A stretch of 64,000 bases of DNA from Clostridia bacterium (GTDB lineage Bacteria; Bacillota; Clostridia; Christensenellales; UMGS416). Shown piece by piece: positions 1 to 7,036 of this stretch (position 1 is the first letter of the stretch; every line of letters starts with the position of its first letter). The DNA lies in assembly GCA_016938675.1 (NCBI GenBank), contig JAFGUF010000032.1, positions 35,238-99,237 of the forward strand, written 5' to 3'. Made by a program: the position numbers and the translations under genes. Below the pieces are notes generated by a model. That model was not told the DNA's origin and made no database searches. It was given only the letters and a program-made list of their open reading frames with translations.

Positions 1-410
1 CCTGGGAAATTAGATGAAAATAATTCTAACTGAGAGAGAGAATCAACACTTACTGTAATGCCTAAATCAACGGCGTACTTAATTTCTTCCAAAGATACAT
101 TGTTGCACACGTAGAAGATATCTTCTGCTGTATATCCGGCCTTCATCAGAACAAATATTTCACCTGGGCTCATGGCGTCAACACTGATTCCCTCATCTCT
201 GATGATTTTCAGGATTTCAAGGCTGGCATTGGCTTTGGTGGAGTAGTGGGGTTTGAAGTTTTTATACTTTACCAGGTTTTTCATTTCCTTGCATCTGGTT
301 CTAAGTATTTCTTCACTGTAAACATAAAGTGGAGAGCCATATTGATTAACTAGCTCTTCAGGATTTGTCGACTTGTAGTAATTAACTGCTGGGGTGAAAT
401 ACTGTTTCAT
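1..410 (-). CDS. lysA: Diaminopimelate decarboxylase, N-terminal part (runs off the window)
   Basis: The first 136 codons of a PLP-dependent decarboxylase of the LysA family, which makes lysine from meso-diaminopimelate in the cytoplasm. The ATG at 410 is preceded by AGGAGA in the RNA sense, and the frame is open to the window edge, so the C-terminal two thirds are missing. The family motif HYSTKANASLEIL (about residues 67-79) holds the lysine that binds PLP, and VDAMSPGEI matches the conserved segment that follows. The related carboxynorspermidine decarboxylase cannot be fully excluded from this fragment, but the opening residues fit LysA better. The gene lies 41 bp downstream of the AI-2E-like gene and may share its transcript. 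asd, another lysine-pathway gene, lies at the other end of the window. Confidence 0.85.
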   Translation of the reverse strand, partial: MKQYFTPAVNYYKSTNPEELVNQYGSPLYVYSEEILRTRCKEMKNLVKYKNFKPHYSTKANASLEILKIIRDEGISVDAMSPGEIFVLMKAGYTAEDIFYVCNNVSLEEIKYAVDLGITVSVDSLSQLELFSSNFP

Positions 411-451
411 TTCTTAATCTCCTGATTAAAATTAAAATTTATTTAACAAAC

Positions 452-1018
452 CTAGCTTTCTGGTTTGTCATCTTCATCAATATTATTTATATCCACAGTC
501 TGCTGCTTATCATGCTCTTTCTCGCGCCTTAAAAAAACCATATAGAAAGCGCGAACCATGCCTGCAATAGGCACTGCCAGTATTATGCCCACAGGCCCCC
601 ATATCAGGCTGCCTGCGATAAGCGAAAGAATTATTATAATTGAAGGCAGGTTTACTGACTTGCCGACTATAAGCGGAGTAAGTACCCATTGATCCAATTG
701 CTGCAGCACTAAAATTGTGATAACCACGTATAATGCGCTAAGAGGTGACTGAAAGACTGCAATTATTCCGCAGATGATAGAGGCAATAAGCCCTCCGGCA
801 GCAGGCACAAGATTGAATACACCTATTATAATTCCGATTATACCTGCGTGCTCAATTTTAATCAGCGATAGAAATCCGTATCCTATGAGTCCAAGCACGA
901 CAGATGCCAGTGTTTTTGACCAGAAATATTTAAAGGTTGTTTGGATTGATTGTTTTACAAAATCAATGATTTTATTAAAAAAAGATTTATCTTCATTATT
1001 TACAGGCATATTACTCAT
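452..1018 (-). CDS. Half-size AI-2E family transporter-like membrane protein
   Basis: A 188-residue integral membrane protein matching the C-terminal half of the AI-2E family exporters (PF01594, usually about 330-400 residues). A hydrophilic N-terminus of about 30 residues leads into four or five hydrophobic segments between about 33 and 165. The family core NLVPAAGG and the QLDQWVLTPLIVG stretch are present, and the tail is charged. The N-terminal pair of membrane helices and the soluble loop of full-length members are absent. The ATG at 1018 has a GAGG ribosome site and overlaps the end of rnc by 8 nt, so the short form looks like a genuine translationally coupled start. The substrate is unknown: members export AI-2, ions or other small solutes. 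Confidence 0.75.
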   Translation of the reverse strand: MSNMPVNNEDKSFFNKIIDFVKQSIQTTFKYFWSKTLASVVLGLIGYGFLSLIKIEHAGIIGIIIGVFNLVPAAGGLIASIICGIIAVFQSPLSALYVVITILVLQQLDQWVLTPLIVGKSVNLPSIIIILSLIAGSLIWGPVGIILAVPIAGMVRAFYMVFLRREKEHDKQQTVDINNIDEDDKPES

Positions 1019-1706
1019 GGTTTATTTCCTCTAGTGCTTTTCTCGCGGCGTTCTGCTGCGAGATTTTTTTGCTTTTTCCCTGTCCCTTGCCCATTTCTTT
1101 GCCGTCTACCAGCACCTGAGTTGTGAATACTCTGTCATGGGGAGGGCCTTCTTCCTTTAGCAGCTCGTATTTTATTGAAATGTTGCCGTTCTGCTGAAGA
1201 AGCTCTTGCAGAGATGTTTTATAGTCGAAATACTTGCCCTGTTTAATAGACTCAGCAAGTTTTTTTGCCATAAAGGGTATTATGAATTTCTCGGCGACAG
1301 CTATGCCGCCGTCAATATATAGCGCGCCTATTATAGCCTCAATACTATCTGATAATATGGAATGCAGCTCTCTTCCGCCTGCGTTCTCGGTGCCTTTTCC
1401 CAGTATGAGGCACTGCCCGAGGTCAAGTTCCTTTGCTATCTGCGCAAGAGGAGATTCAGATACTATTGAAGCCCGCACTTTTGTCATCCAGCCTTCACTT
1501 TTATCAGTATATGTTTTGTATAAAAGGGTGGTGACTAAAAGGTCAAGCACAGCGTCACCTAGGTATTCCAGCCTTTCGTAGGATAACAGTTCCGGGTTAT
1601 CCATAATTGCGGAAGAATGAGTTAAGGCACGTTTTAACAGTGCCTTATCCTTAAACTTATATCCAATAATAGTTTCAACTTTTTTAGTGTTAAAGCTGTG
1701 ATTCAA
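1011..1706 (-). CDS. rnc: Ribonuclease III
   Basis: A 231-residue double-strand-specific endoribonuclease that processes rRNA precursors and structured mRNAs. The catalytic signature ERLEYLGDAVLDL is at about residues 44-56, and the second acidic metal site lies in SDSIEAIIGAL. A C-terminal double-stranded-RNA-binding domain (about 158-228) ends in KKISQQNAARKAL. The start is TTG at 1706, overlapping the end of acpP by 17 nt, with a GGTGAAG-type ribosome site inside acpP, which implies translational coupling. The order plsX-acpP-rnc is conserved in Firmicutes. Here the fabD and fabG genes that often lie between plsX and acpP are absent. Confidence 0.97.
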   Translation of the reverse strand: MNHSFNTKKVETIIGYKFKDKALLKRALTHSSAIMDNPELLSYERLEYLGDAVLDLLVTTLLYKTYTDKSEGWMTKVRASIVSESPLAQIAKELDLGQCLILGKGTENAGGRELHSILSDSIEAIIGALYIDGGIAVAEKFIIPFMAKKLAESIKQGKYFDYKTSLQELLQQNGNISIKYELLKEEGPPHDRVFTTQVLVDGKEMGKGQGKSKKISQQNAARKALEEINHE

Positions 1707-1917
1707 TATACTTCACCGCGTCGCCCACTGTTGAAATGCTGTCAATATCATCATAGGGGAATTCTATTCCATACTCTTCTTCGAGAGCCATTATTACGCC
1801 TACAACATCCACTGAGTTTGCCTTTAAATCATCAATTAATGATGATTCCATTGTGATACTATCAGCATCAAGTTCTAATTGCTCAGCAATTACTTCTTTT
1901 ACTTTATCAAATACCAT
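1690..1917 (-). CDS. acpP: Acyl carrier protein
   Basis: A 75-residue acidic four-helix acyl carrier for fatty-acid and phospholipid synthesis. Ser35 in LKANSVDVV is the expected 4'-phosphopantetheine site. The residue just before it is Asn rather than the nearly universal Asp (DSL motif), and the acidic residue normally found in VEL of helix II is Gly40. The rest fits normally (IMALEEEYGIEFP, STVGDAVKYIE). The ATG at 1917 is preceded by a strong AGGAGG. It lies 99 bp downstream of plsX and overlaps rnc. It could be the housekeeping ACP with an unusual site or a specialised paralogue; the plsX-rnc context favours the housekeeping role. Confidence 0.9.
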   Translation of the reverse strand: MVFDKVKEVIAEQLELDADSITMESSLIDDLKANSVDVVGVIMALEEEYGIEFPYDDIDSISTVGDAVKYIESQL

Positions 1918-2016
1918 ATGAGTCCTCCTAGCTTTATTTAGTTTATTATATCAATTATTCAGAATATTTCAATAATTTGTTCCGATAATTAAAAATAGCT
2001 TTATAAGCAAATTTAT

Positions 2017-3021
2017 CTAGCCAGCCGCTTCCGATACAGCTTCTATTTTCTGTCTGATGACGTTTGTAACGTCGCCTTCAAGATACTTTAGTGCCTGGGT
2101 TATAGCTCCGTTGAAGGCAAATGCGTCCGATGAACCGTGGGCCTTTATTACGCATCCTTGTATCCCAAGCAGCGGCGCGCCGCCGTATGCCTTATGGTCC
2201 AGTTTGTCGCGTACCTTGCGGAAACCGCTTTTCATAAGCAGGTATCCTAATTTGCGGATGCCGTTTTGCATTATCTGCTCTTTAATTAATGAGAATAGGT
2301 AAGTTGCCATGCCCTCTAGTGTCTTCAGTACGATATTCCCCGTGAAGCCATCGCATACCAGCACATCAGCTTCGCCGTCAGTCGTATCTCTTGCTTCAAT
2401 ATTTCCTACGAAATTAATTCCGTTAAGCACTCCAAGGGCCTTGAATGTTTCTTTGTAGAGCTTGTTGCCTTTTTCTTCTTCTACGCCTATGTTGATTAAG
2501 CCAACGCGGGGGTTTTTGACATCTTCAACCAGCTCCATATATGCGCTGCCCATCAGTGCAAACTGCTCCAAAAACTTGACATCACAGTCTGCGTTTGCGC
2601 CGCAGTCTATAAGCAGAGCTTTGCCTTGCTTCGTAGGCAGTACGGGGGCTAAGGCCGGCCTGTCTATGCCCTTTATGCGTCCTACTTTAAACAGCGCTCC
2701 AGCCATTACGGCGCCAGTACTTCCCGCTGATATAAAAGCGTCAGCTTCGCCTGATTTTACAGCCAGCAGTCCCTTTATAAGTGACGAGTCAACCTTTTTT
2801 CTAATAGCTATAAGGGGAGGCTCGCATGTCTCAATCACCTCAGAGCAGTTGATTATGGTCATTCGTTCTGGGACTATTGGAAGGTACTTTTTTATTTCTT
2901 CTTCAATTCCGTATAAAAGAACCTTTATATCTTTGTTTTTTTCAAGGGCATTTACCGTACCGTCGATTATTTCCTTCGGCGCATTGTCTCCGCCCATAGC
3001 GTCAATTGCCAGTGTCCACAT
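2017..3021 (-). CDS. plsX: Phosphate acyltransferase PlsX
   Basis: A 334-residue peripheral membrane enzyme that turns acyl-ACP and phosphate into acyl-phosphate, the acyl donor for PlsY in phosphatidic-acid synthesis. It starts with the family signature AIDAMGGDNAPKEI, and contains SAGSTGAVMAGA and VCDGFTGNIVLKT, typical of PlsX. The length is normal. The ATG at 3021 has a ribosome site (AAAGGAGAA). It heads the plsX-acpP-rnc group, supplying phospholipid synthesis next to its acyl carrier. Transcription probably starts from the promoter at 3075-3103. Confidence 0.97.
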   Translation of the reverse strand: MWTLAIDAMGGDNAPKEIIDGTVNALEKNKDIKVLLYGIEEEIKKYLPIVPERMTIINCSEVIETCEPPLIAIRKKVDSSLIKGLLAVKSGEADAFISAGSTGAVMAGALFKVGRIKGIDRPALAPVLPTKQGKALLIDCGANADCDVKFLEQFALMGSAYMELVEDVKNPRVGLINIGVEEEKGNKLYKETFKALGVLNGINFVGNIEARDTTDGEADVLVCDGFTGNIVLKTLEGMATYLFSLIKEQIMQNGIRKLGYLLMKSGFRKVRDKLDHKAYGGAPLLGIQGCVIKAHGSSDAFAFNGAITQALKYLEGDVTNVIRQKIEAVSEAAG

Positions 3022-3074
3022 ATTGTTCTCCTTTTATAAATAATAAAATATTAATGAATTATTGCTATGAATAT

Positions 3075-3103
3075 ACTTTATCACTTATGCTCTGGTGTTG
3101 CAA
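3075..3103 (-). promoter_or_regulatory. Possible sigma-A promoter of plsX
   Basis: On the minus strand, TTGCAA (3098-3103) and TAAAGT (3075-3080) are separated by 17 bp. Transcription would begin near 3068 and give a leader of about 47 nt before plsX. The -10 is a poor match, so this is moderate support only. Confidence 0.4.
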
Positions 3104-3121
3104 TAGTTTCTGATTACGTTA

Positions 3122-3156
3122 CAATGTATTTACACAGTGGCTGCGTAAATACATTG
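3122..3156. repeat. 12-bp perfect inverted repeat between leuA and plsX
   Basis: CAATGTATTTAC (3122-3133) is repeated in perfect inversion at 3145-3156 around an 11-base centre, inside which CAG/CTG can extend the stem. It lies 18 bp beyond the leuA stop and upstream of the plsX promoter. There is no run of T on the 3' side in either direction, so it is not a standard intrinsic terminator. It may be a transcript-end hairpin of leuA or a regulator site. Confidence 0.6.
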
Positions 3157-3174
3157 CATTGTTATATATATTTA

Positions 3175-4830
3175 TTAGGCATCGAAAAAGCTTAAGCTGG
3201 ACAATATTGCTTTCATTGATGCGCTGTCTATGTTGCTGTCCACTCCTGTACCGAAATGCTTGTTTCCTTTGCCGTCTGATACCTGAACGTATGCTATTGC
3301 TTCCGCATCAGCGCCTAAGCTCAAGGCATGTTCACTGTATTCCTCTATTGAAAAATCATTGTATCCCAAAGCCTTGATTCCATGGAAGAATGCTGAAATT
3401 GGGCCGTTGCCGTGTGCCTTCATAGTGTATTGCTTACCTTTAAGCGTGATATCGGCCTTTATGTCTACTTCTCCGCTTTTGCCGGATGATATTGAGTATT
3501 TACCCAATCTGTAGCGATCATTTGCGGATAAATATACTGCATGGAATAAGTTGTATATTTCATCAGGGCTTAGCTCTTTGCCTGTTTCATCGGTCTTTTT
3601 CTGGACGAATCTCGCAAACTCAGGATGCATGGCTTTGGGCAGCTTGTATCCTTTGAATGTTTCAAGCACATATGCTACGCCGCCCTTGCCGGATTGCGAG
3701 TTGATCCTGATAATTGGCTCATAGCTTCTGCCGATATCCTGAGGGTCAATAGGCAAATACGGCACTTCCCATATTTCATCAGACTGTGCTTCATAGGCTT
3801 TCAAACCTTTATTAATAGCGTCCTGATGAGAGCCTGAAAATGCAGTGAATACCAATTCGCCGACATAAGGGTGGCGCTGGTTTATATCCATCAATGTGCA
3901 TTCTTTATAGATATCGGCTATTTCATCAATGTTGTTGATCTTCACGCCCGGGTCAATTCCCTGTGAATAAAGATTCATAGCGATTGCAAGGATATCTGCG
4001 TTTCCTGTTCTTTCGCCGTTGCCAAAGAGCGTACCTTCCACTCTGTCAGCGCCTGCCAGCATTGCAAGCTCTGATGTAGCTATAGCGCAGCCTCTGTCAT
4101 TGTGCGGGTGTACTGAAATAACTATGCTTTCTCTGTCTTTTAAGTTTTTGCAGAACCACTCCACCTGGTCGGCGAATACATTTGGAGTTGCAACCTCAAC
4201 TGTAGTAGGCAGGTTGATTATCATTTTTTTCTGCGGAGTAGGCTGGAATACTTCAATTACCGCTTCGCATATTTCCAGAGCGTAGTCTATTTCGGTGGCA
4301 TGGAAGCTTTCAGGCGAATACTCATAGAAGAATTCTGTCTGCGGATATTCTTTTTCAAGTTCTACTATTAATTTTGCACCCGTAACAGCGATATCGATTA
4401 TTTCCTGCTTGGTCATCTTGAAGACGACTTCTCGCTGCTGCACAGATGTTGAATTATAAAGGTGGATAATAGCCTGCTTTGCGCCTGCAACGGCTTCAAA
4501 TGTCTTTCTAATCAGGTGTTCTCTGGATTGCGTTAATACCTGAATCCTTACACCGTCAGGTATCAGGCTTTCATCTATTAATTTTCTCGCGAAGGAAAAC
4601 TCAGTTTCAGAGGCTGAAGGGAAGCCAATTTCAATATCCTTGTATCCCATATCAACTAATGTATTCCAAAAAGTTAGCTTTTTCTCTACACTCATTGGTA
4701 CAGGAAGTGCCTGGTTGCCGTCGCGTAGGTCTACGCTGCACCATATTGGTGCTTTGCTTAGAGTATTGCCCGGCCATGTTCTGTCCTTAAGACCTGTAAA
4801 AATGTGAGGGACGTACTTTTTGTAATTCAT
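3175..4830 (-). CDS. leuA: 2-isopropylmalate synthase (LeuA type 2)
   Basis: A 551-residue enzyme condensing acetyl-CoA with 2-oxoisovalerate, the first step of leucine synthesis. The catalytic barrel carries SVDLRDGNQAL near the N-terminus and the zinc-ligand motif HPHNDRG near residue 240. The C-terminal regulatory domain (about 430-551) is the leucine-feedback domain, ending in DSNIDSASMKAI. The length and the opening (RTWPGNTLSKAPIW) fit the long 'type 2' form. The ATG at 4830 follows AAAGGAG. No other leu or ilv gene is adjacent; the gene stands alone behind a T-box leader, which fits control by uncharged leucyl-tRNA. Confidence 0.96.
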   Translation of the reverse strand: MNYKKYVPHIFTGLKDRTWPGNTLSKAPIWCSVDLRDGNQALPVPMSVEKKLTFWNTLVDMGYKDIEIGFPSASETEFSFARKLIDESLIPDGVRIQVLTQSREHLIRKTFEAVAGAKQAIIHLYNSTSVQQREVVFKMTKQEIIDIAVTGAKLIVELEKEYPQTEFFYEYSPESFHATEIDYALEICEAVIEVFQPTPQKKMIINLPTTVEVATPNVFADQVEWFCKNLKDRESIVISVHPHNDRGCAIATSELAMLAGADRVEGTLFGNGERTGNADILAIAMNLYSQGIDPGVKINNIDEIADIYKECTLMDINQRHPYVGELVFTAFSGSHQDAINKGLKAYEAQSDEIWEVPYLPIDPQDIGRSYEPIIRINSQSGKGGVAYVLETFKGYKLPKAMHPEFARFVQKKTDETGKELSPDEIYNLFHAVYLSANDRYRLGKYSISSGKSGEVDIKADITLKGKQYTMKAHGNGPISAFFHGIKALGYNDFSIEEYSEHALSLGADAEAIAYVQVSDGKGNKHFGTGVDSNIDSASMKAILSSLSFFDA

Positions 4831-4883
4831 TTTTCTTTCTCCTTTTGTCTGTTTTTGTATTTAAAATTATAATTTTTAGTACT

Positions 4884-4920
4884 AAAAAAGCCCTTCAATC
4901 CCATATAAGAGACGAAAGGC
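4884..4920 (-). terminator. T-box attenuator terminator of leuA
   Basis: On the minus strand GCCTTTCGTCTC pairs, with a few G-U pairs, to GGGATTGAAGGGC across a short loop and is followed by six T. It is the OFF-state hairpin alternative to the T-box antiterminator. Confidence 0.85.
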
Positions 4921-5150
4921 TGCTTCCGCGGTACCACTCTAATTTGCCTGCTGTGCAGACACACTTTATTGATACGTATGTAAAGTACATAGATATCTAT
5001 TCTCATTAACGGGAGAAACCCGGCTCAGCCTACTGCTATTTCGGTGAGCGACTCCGATGCTAGTTCACTGCCTGTCAAATGCTGTTTTTCACCAAACAAC
5101 AGCTCTCTGCGATTCAACCTAAGCGGCTAATACTCATCTTCATTGTCTTT
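4884..5150 (-). promoter_or_regulatory. T-box leader of leuA (leucine-type specifier)
   Basis: Read on the minus strand, the leader holds the stem I elements GAAGATGAGTA and AGAGAGCTGTTGTTTGGTG, the specifier region AGTGAACTAGCATCGGAGT, and the T-box AGAGTGGTACCGCGG at 4926-4940, which pairs with the tRNA acceptor end. The codon after GTGAA is CTA, a leucine codon, agreeing with the downstream gene. An intrinsic terminator follows directly. Known mechanism of the class: uncharged tRNA stabilises the antiterminator and lets transcription reach leuA. The specifier was assigned by eye. Confidence 0.93.
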
Positions 5151-5167
5151 TGCTTTAATTTTTTTAA

Positions 5168-5196
5168 ATAATACACTAATATAAATACATTGTCAA
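5168..5196 (-). promoter_or_regulatory. Sigma-A promoter of the leuA leader
   Basis: TTGACA (5191-5196) and TATTAT (5168-5173) on the minus strand are separated by exactly 17 bp. The expected start is near 5160, just before the T-box leader. The promoter begins about 20 bp below the end of the acetyltransferase gene, so leuA is an independent unit. Confidence 0.85.
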
Positions 5197-5215
5197 GCAA
5201 TAATATGCATTTATT

Positions 5216-6040
5216 TTATAGTTTCTTATAGTGGCAGAATTCATCGAACACTTCATATCCCAGCTTCTCATATACATGGTTTGAAATGGGATTATTAATA
5301 TCCGCATAGAGAAAAGCGCAGTCATTATCTTTAAGTATGGCCTCAGTCAGCTGCTTTACGCAGCATAAGGAATATCCCTTGCCTCTGTGCTCAGGCGGAG
5401 TGTAGACGAAGTTCACCGCTCTCGCGTTGTGTGTTTTTCTGCTGGTTGCGGCCATAGTTACGACACTGCCATTATCGACAAGGGCGAATAAATTGCCGCT
5501 TAATTTAAGCGCTGCCGCTTTTTCTCTAGCCGTATCAGGGTCGCAGTCAAGGCTGCAGTCATCTGCGAAATTTATGTAAAAATCAGTGAAATCAAAGTCT
5601 ATTGTTTCAGCATTCATAAGCTTGAGATCAAGAACCGGAACACCGGCTAAAGTTTCACATTTTCTTTTTAGCATATCAAAATGCAGCGCATATTCTATTC
5701 CATGCTTTTTAAATGCATTAACAAGAGACTCCATTGTTTTTTTATCTCCGCTTATATCATCAGGCACATTGTTTTGTTCGATATAACTTTCAACCAGAGC
5801 ATCTGTAAATGGCTCGGGATTTTTACAATCTGAAAAATGCACTCGGGCGTATGGCAGTATCTGAATGCTTAGCAGTGATTCGCCGTTATCTTTGACGGAC
5901 GCTCCGAAAAATCTATCTTCTTTGCCTAGTGAAGAGTGGGCGTTTCCGTACATTAAATCGGCTTTCAGTGAATTGCTTTCAATTATTTTTTTGTTGTCCT
6001 TCAGGAAGTCATCTGCGTGGTCGTAGAGTGTTATCTTCAT
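5216..6040 (-). CDS. GNAT family N-acetyltransferase
   Basis: A 274-residue protein whose C-terminal half is a GNAT fold: FVYTPPEHRGKGYSLCCVK is the acetyl-CoA binding motif A (about residues 211-229), and ISNHVYEKLGYEVF is the usual motif B end. The N-terminal ~130 residues are a variable, less recognisable domain, as in two-domain GNATs. The substrate cannot be told from sequence. The ATG at 6040 has a strong AAGGGGGA site. The gene has its own promoter and a 180-nt leader with a short ORF and terminator, so expression is probably induced by premature-termination control. An antibiotic, amine or amino-acid acetyltransferase is possible. Confidence 0.85.
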   Translation of the reverse strand: MKITLYDHADDFLKDNKKIIESNSLKADLMYGNAHSSLGKEDRFFGASVKDNGESLLSIQILPYARVHFSDCKNPEPFTDALVESYIEQNNVPDDISGDKKTMESLVNAFKKHGIEYALHFDMLKRKCETLAGVPVLDLKLMNAETIDFDFTDFYINFADDCSLDCDPDTAREKAAALKLSGNLFALVDNGSVVTMAATSRKTHNARAVNFVYTPPEHRGKGYSLCCVKQLTEAILKDNDCAFLYADINNPISNHVYEKLGYEVFDEFCHYKKL

Positions 6041-6054
6041 ATAAAGTCCCCCTT

Positions 6055-6094
6055 AAAATAAAAACGAACTATCAGTACATTAGCTGATAGTTCG
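6055..6094 (-). terminator. Leader terminator before the acetyltransferase gene
   Basis: A perfect 11-bp stem (CGAACTATCAG at 6084-6094 in the RNA sense, closing with CTGATAGTTCG at 6065-6075) with an 8-base loop is followed on the minus strand by TTTTTATTTT. It ends about 15 bp before the acetyltransferase start, so it must be read through for expression. Confidence 0.85.
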
Positions 6095-6135
6095 TCGAAG
6101 TTCATTCTGTTAAAAAACTCATTACAACAACACAG

Positions 6136-6201
6136 CTAAAGCCTCTGCTTATTTGATGCACAGACCGATAGTAACATTAGTTGCTGCACTAACTTTCTCA
6201 T
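6136..6201 (-). CDS. Putative 21-residue leader peptide
   Basis: A short ORF of 21 sense codons (ATG at 6201, TAG at 6136-6138) starting 25 nt after the expected transcription start and preceded by GGAG at 5-nt spacing. It begins MRKLVQQLMLL and ends in KQRL. It ends 41 nt before the terminator hairpin. Position, ribosome site and short length fit an attenuator leader peptide, but it could also be a chance ORF in the leader. Confidence 0.45.
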   Translation of the reverse strand: MRKLVQQLMLLSVCASNKQRL

Positions 6202-6232
6202 TAATTCTCCAATATATGTAATGTTTTGGAGT

Positions 6233-6261
6233 ATTATAAGGTTACAGATAAAAAAAGTCAA
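6233..6261 (-). promoter_or_regulatory. Sigma-A promoter of the acetyltransferase leader
   Basis: On the minus strand TTGACT (6256-6261) and TATAAT (6233-6238) are 17 bp apart. The start near 6226 gives a leader of about 185 nt. It is divergent from sdaAB. Confidence 0.85.
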
Positions 6262-6290
6262 GCACATGTCTTACCTAAATATATGGATAA

Positions 6291-6319
6291 TTGATTTCTT
6301 TCGTGCTAAAATATTTAAT
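6291..6319 (+). promoter_or_regulatory. Possible promoter of sdaAB-sdaAA
   Basis: TTGATT (6291-6296), a 17-bp spacer and TTTAAT (6314-6319) lie 25 bp before the sdaAB start. The match is moderate; no better candidate was found in the divergent region. Confidence 0.4.
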
Positions 6320-6343
6320 AAATCTATTTTAATAAGGATTAAC

Positions 6344-7036
6344 ATGGAAAGCTACGGAATTTTTGATGTCATAGGCCCAATTATGATAGGGCCCTCCAGC
6401 TCACACACAGCCGGAGCAAATAGAATTGGGTATATGGCGCGTGCAATATACGGAAAGAAGCCCCATAGGGTTGAGTTCCATTTGCATGGTTCTTTCTATA
6501 AAACCAGAAAAGGCCACGGTACGGACAGAGCGCTGCTGGCAGGTGTAATGGGAATAGCGCATGATGACTCAAGAATCCGCGATGCATTTGAAATTGCAAA
6601 ACAGCGAGGAATAGAATATGCTTTTTTGAAAGCGGATTTGGGCGATGTGCACCCTAATACTGTAAAAATCTGCATGTATGATGCGGAAGGCGCAAGGACA
6701 AAGGTGGTCGGGTCCTCTGTGGGCGGCGGGAAAATAGTTATAACAAAAATTGACGCTACTGACGTCGAAATTGACGGTGAATACTCAGCACTTATTACAA
6801 AGCATATTGACCGCCCCGGTATAATATCAAAGATTACAAAAATACTTGCCGACTACGAGATAAACATTGCCTTTATGAAGGTGTTCAGGCACAGCAAAAG
6901 GGACACAGCAAGGCTTGTTATTCAGGTTGACGAAATTATAAGTGAGCATGCGCAAAAGAGCATAGAAAGCCTTGAGGATGTGCTGGAAGTCAAGTTCATA
7001 AAAAGCATGAAGGAGAGCAGTCTGGATGAATATTAA
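6344..7036 (+). CDS. sdaAB: L-serine dehydratase, beta subunit
   Basis: A 230-residue subunit of the oxygen-labile iron-sulfur L-serine dehydratase that deaminates serine to pyruvate. GPIMIGPSSSHTAGANRIGY near the N-terminus is the family signature, and the C-terminal ~75 residues (from YSALITKHIDRPGIISKITK) form an ACT-like regulatory domain. The frame is open upstream to 6221, but the ATG at 6344 is preferred: it has AAGGA at proper spacing and gives the normal family length, while the extra upstream residues are not conserved in kind. It overlaps sdaAA by 11 nt. Confidence 0.95.
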   Translation: MESYGIFDVIGPIMIGPSSSHTAGANRIGYMARAIYGKKPHRVEFHLHGSFYKTRKGHGTDRALLAGVMGIAHDDSRIRDAFEIAKQRGIEYAFLKADLGDVHPNTVKICMYDAEGARTKVVGSSVGGGKIVITKIDATDVEIDGEYSALITKHIDRPGIISKITKILADYEINIAFMKVFRHSKRDTARLVIQVDEIISEHAQKSIESLEDVLEVKFIKSMKESSLDEY

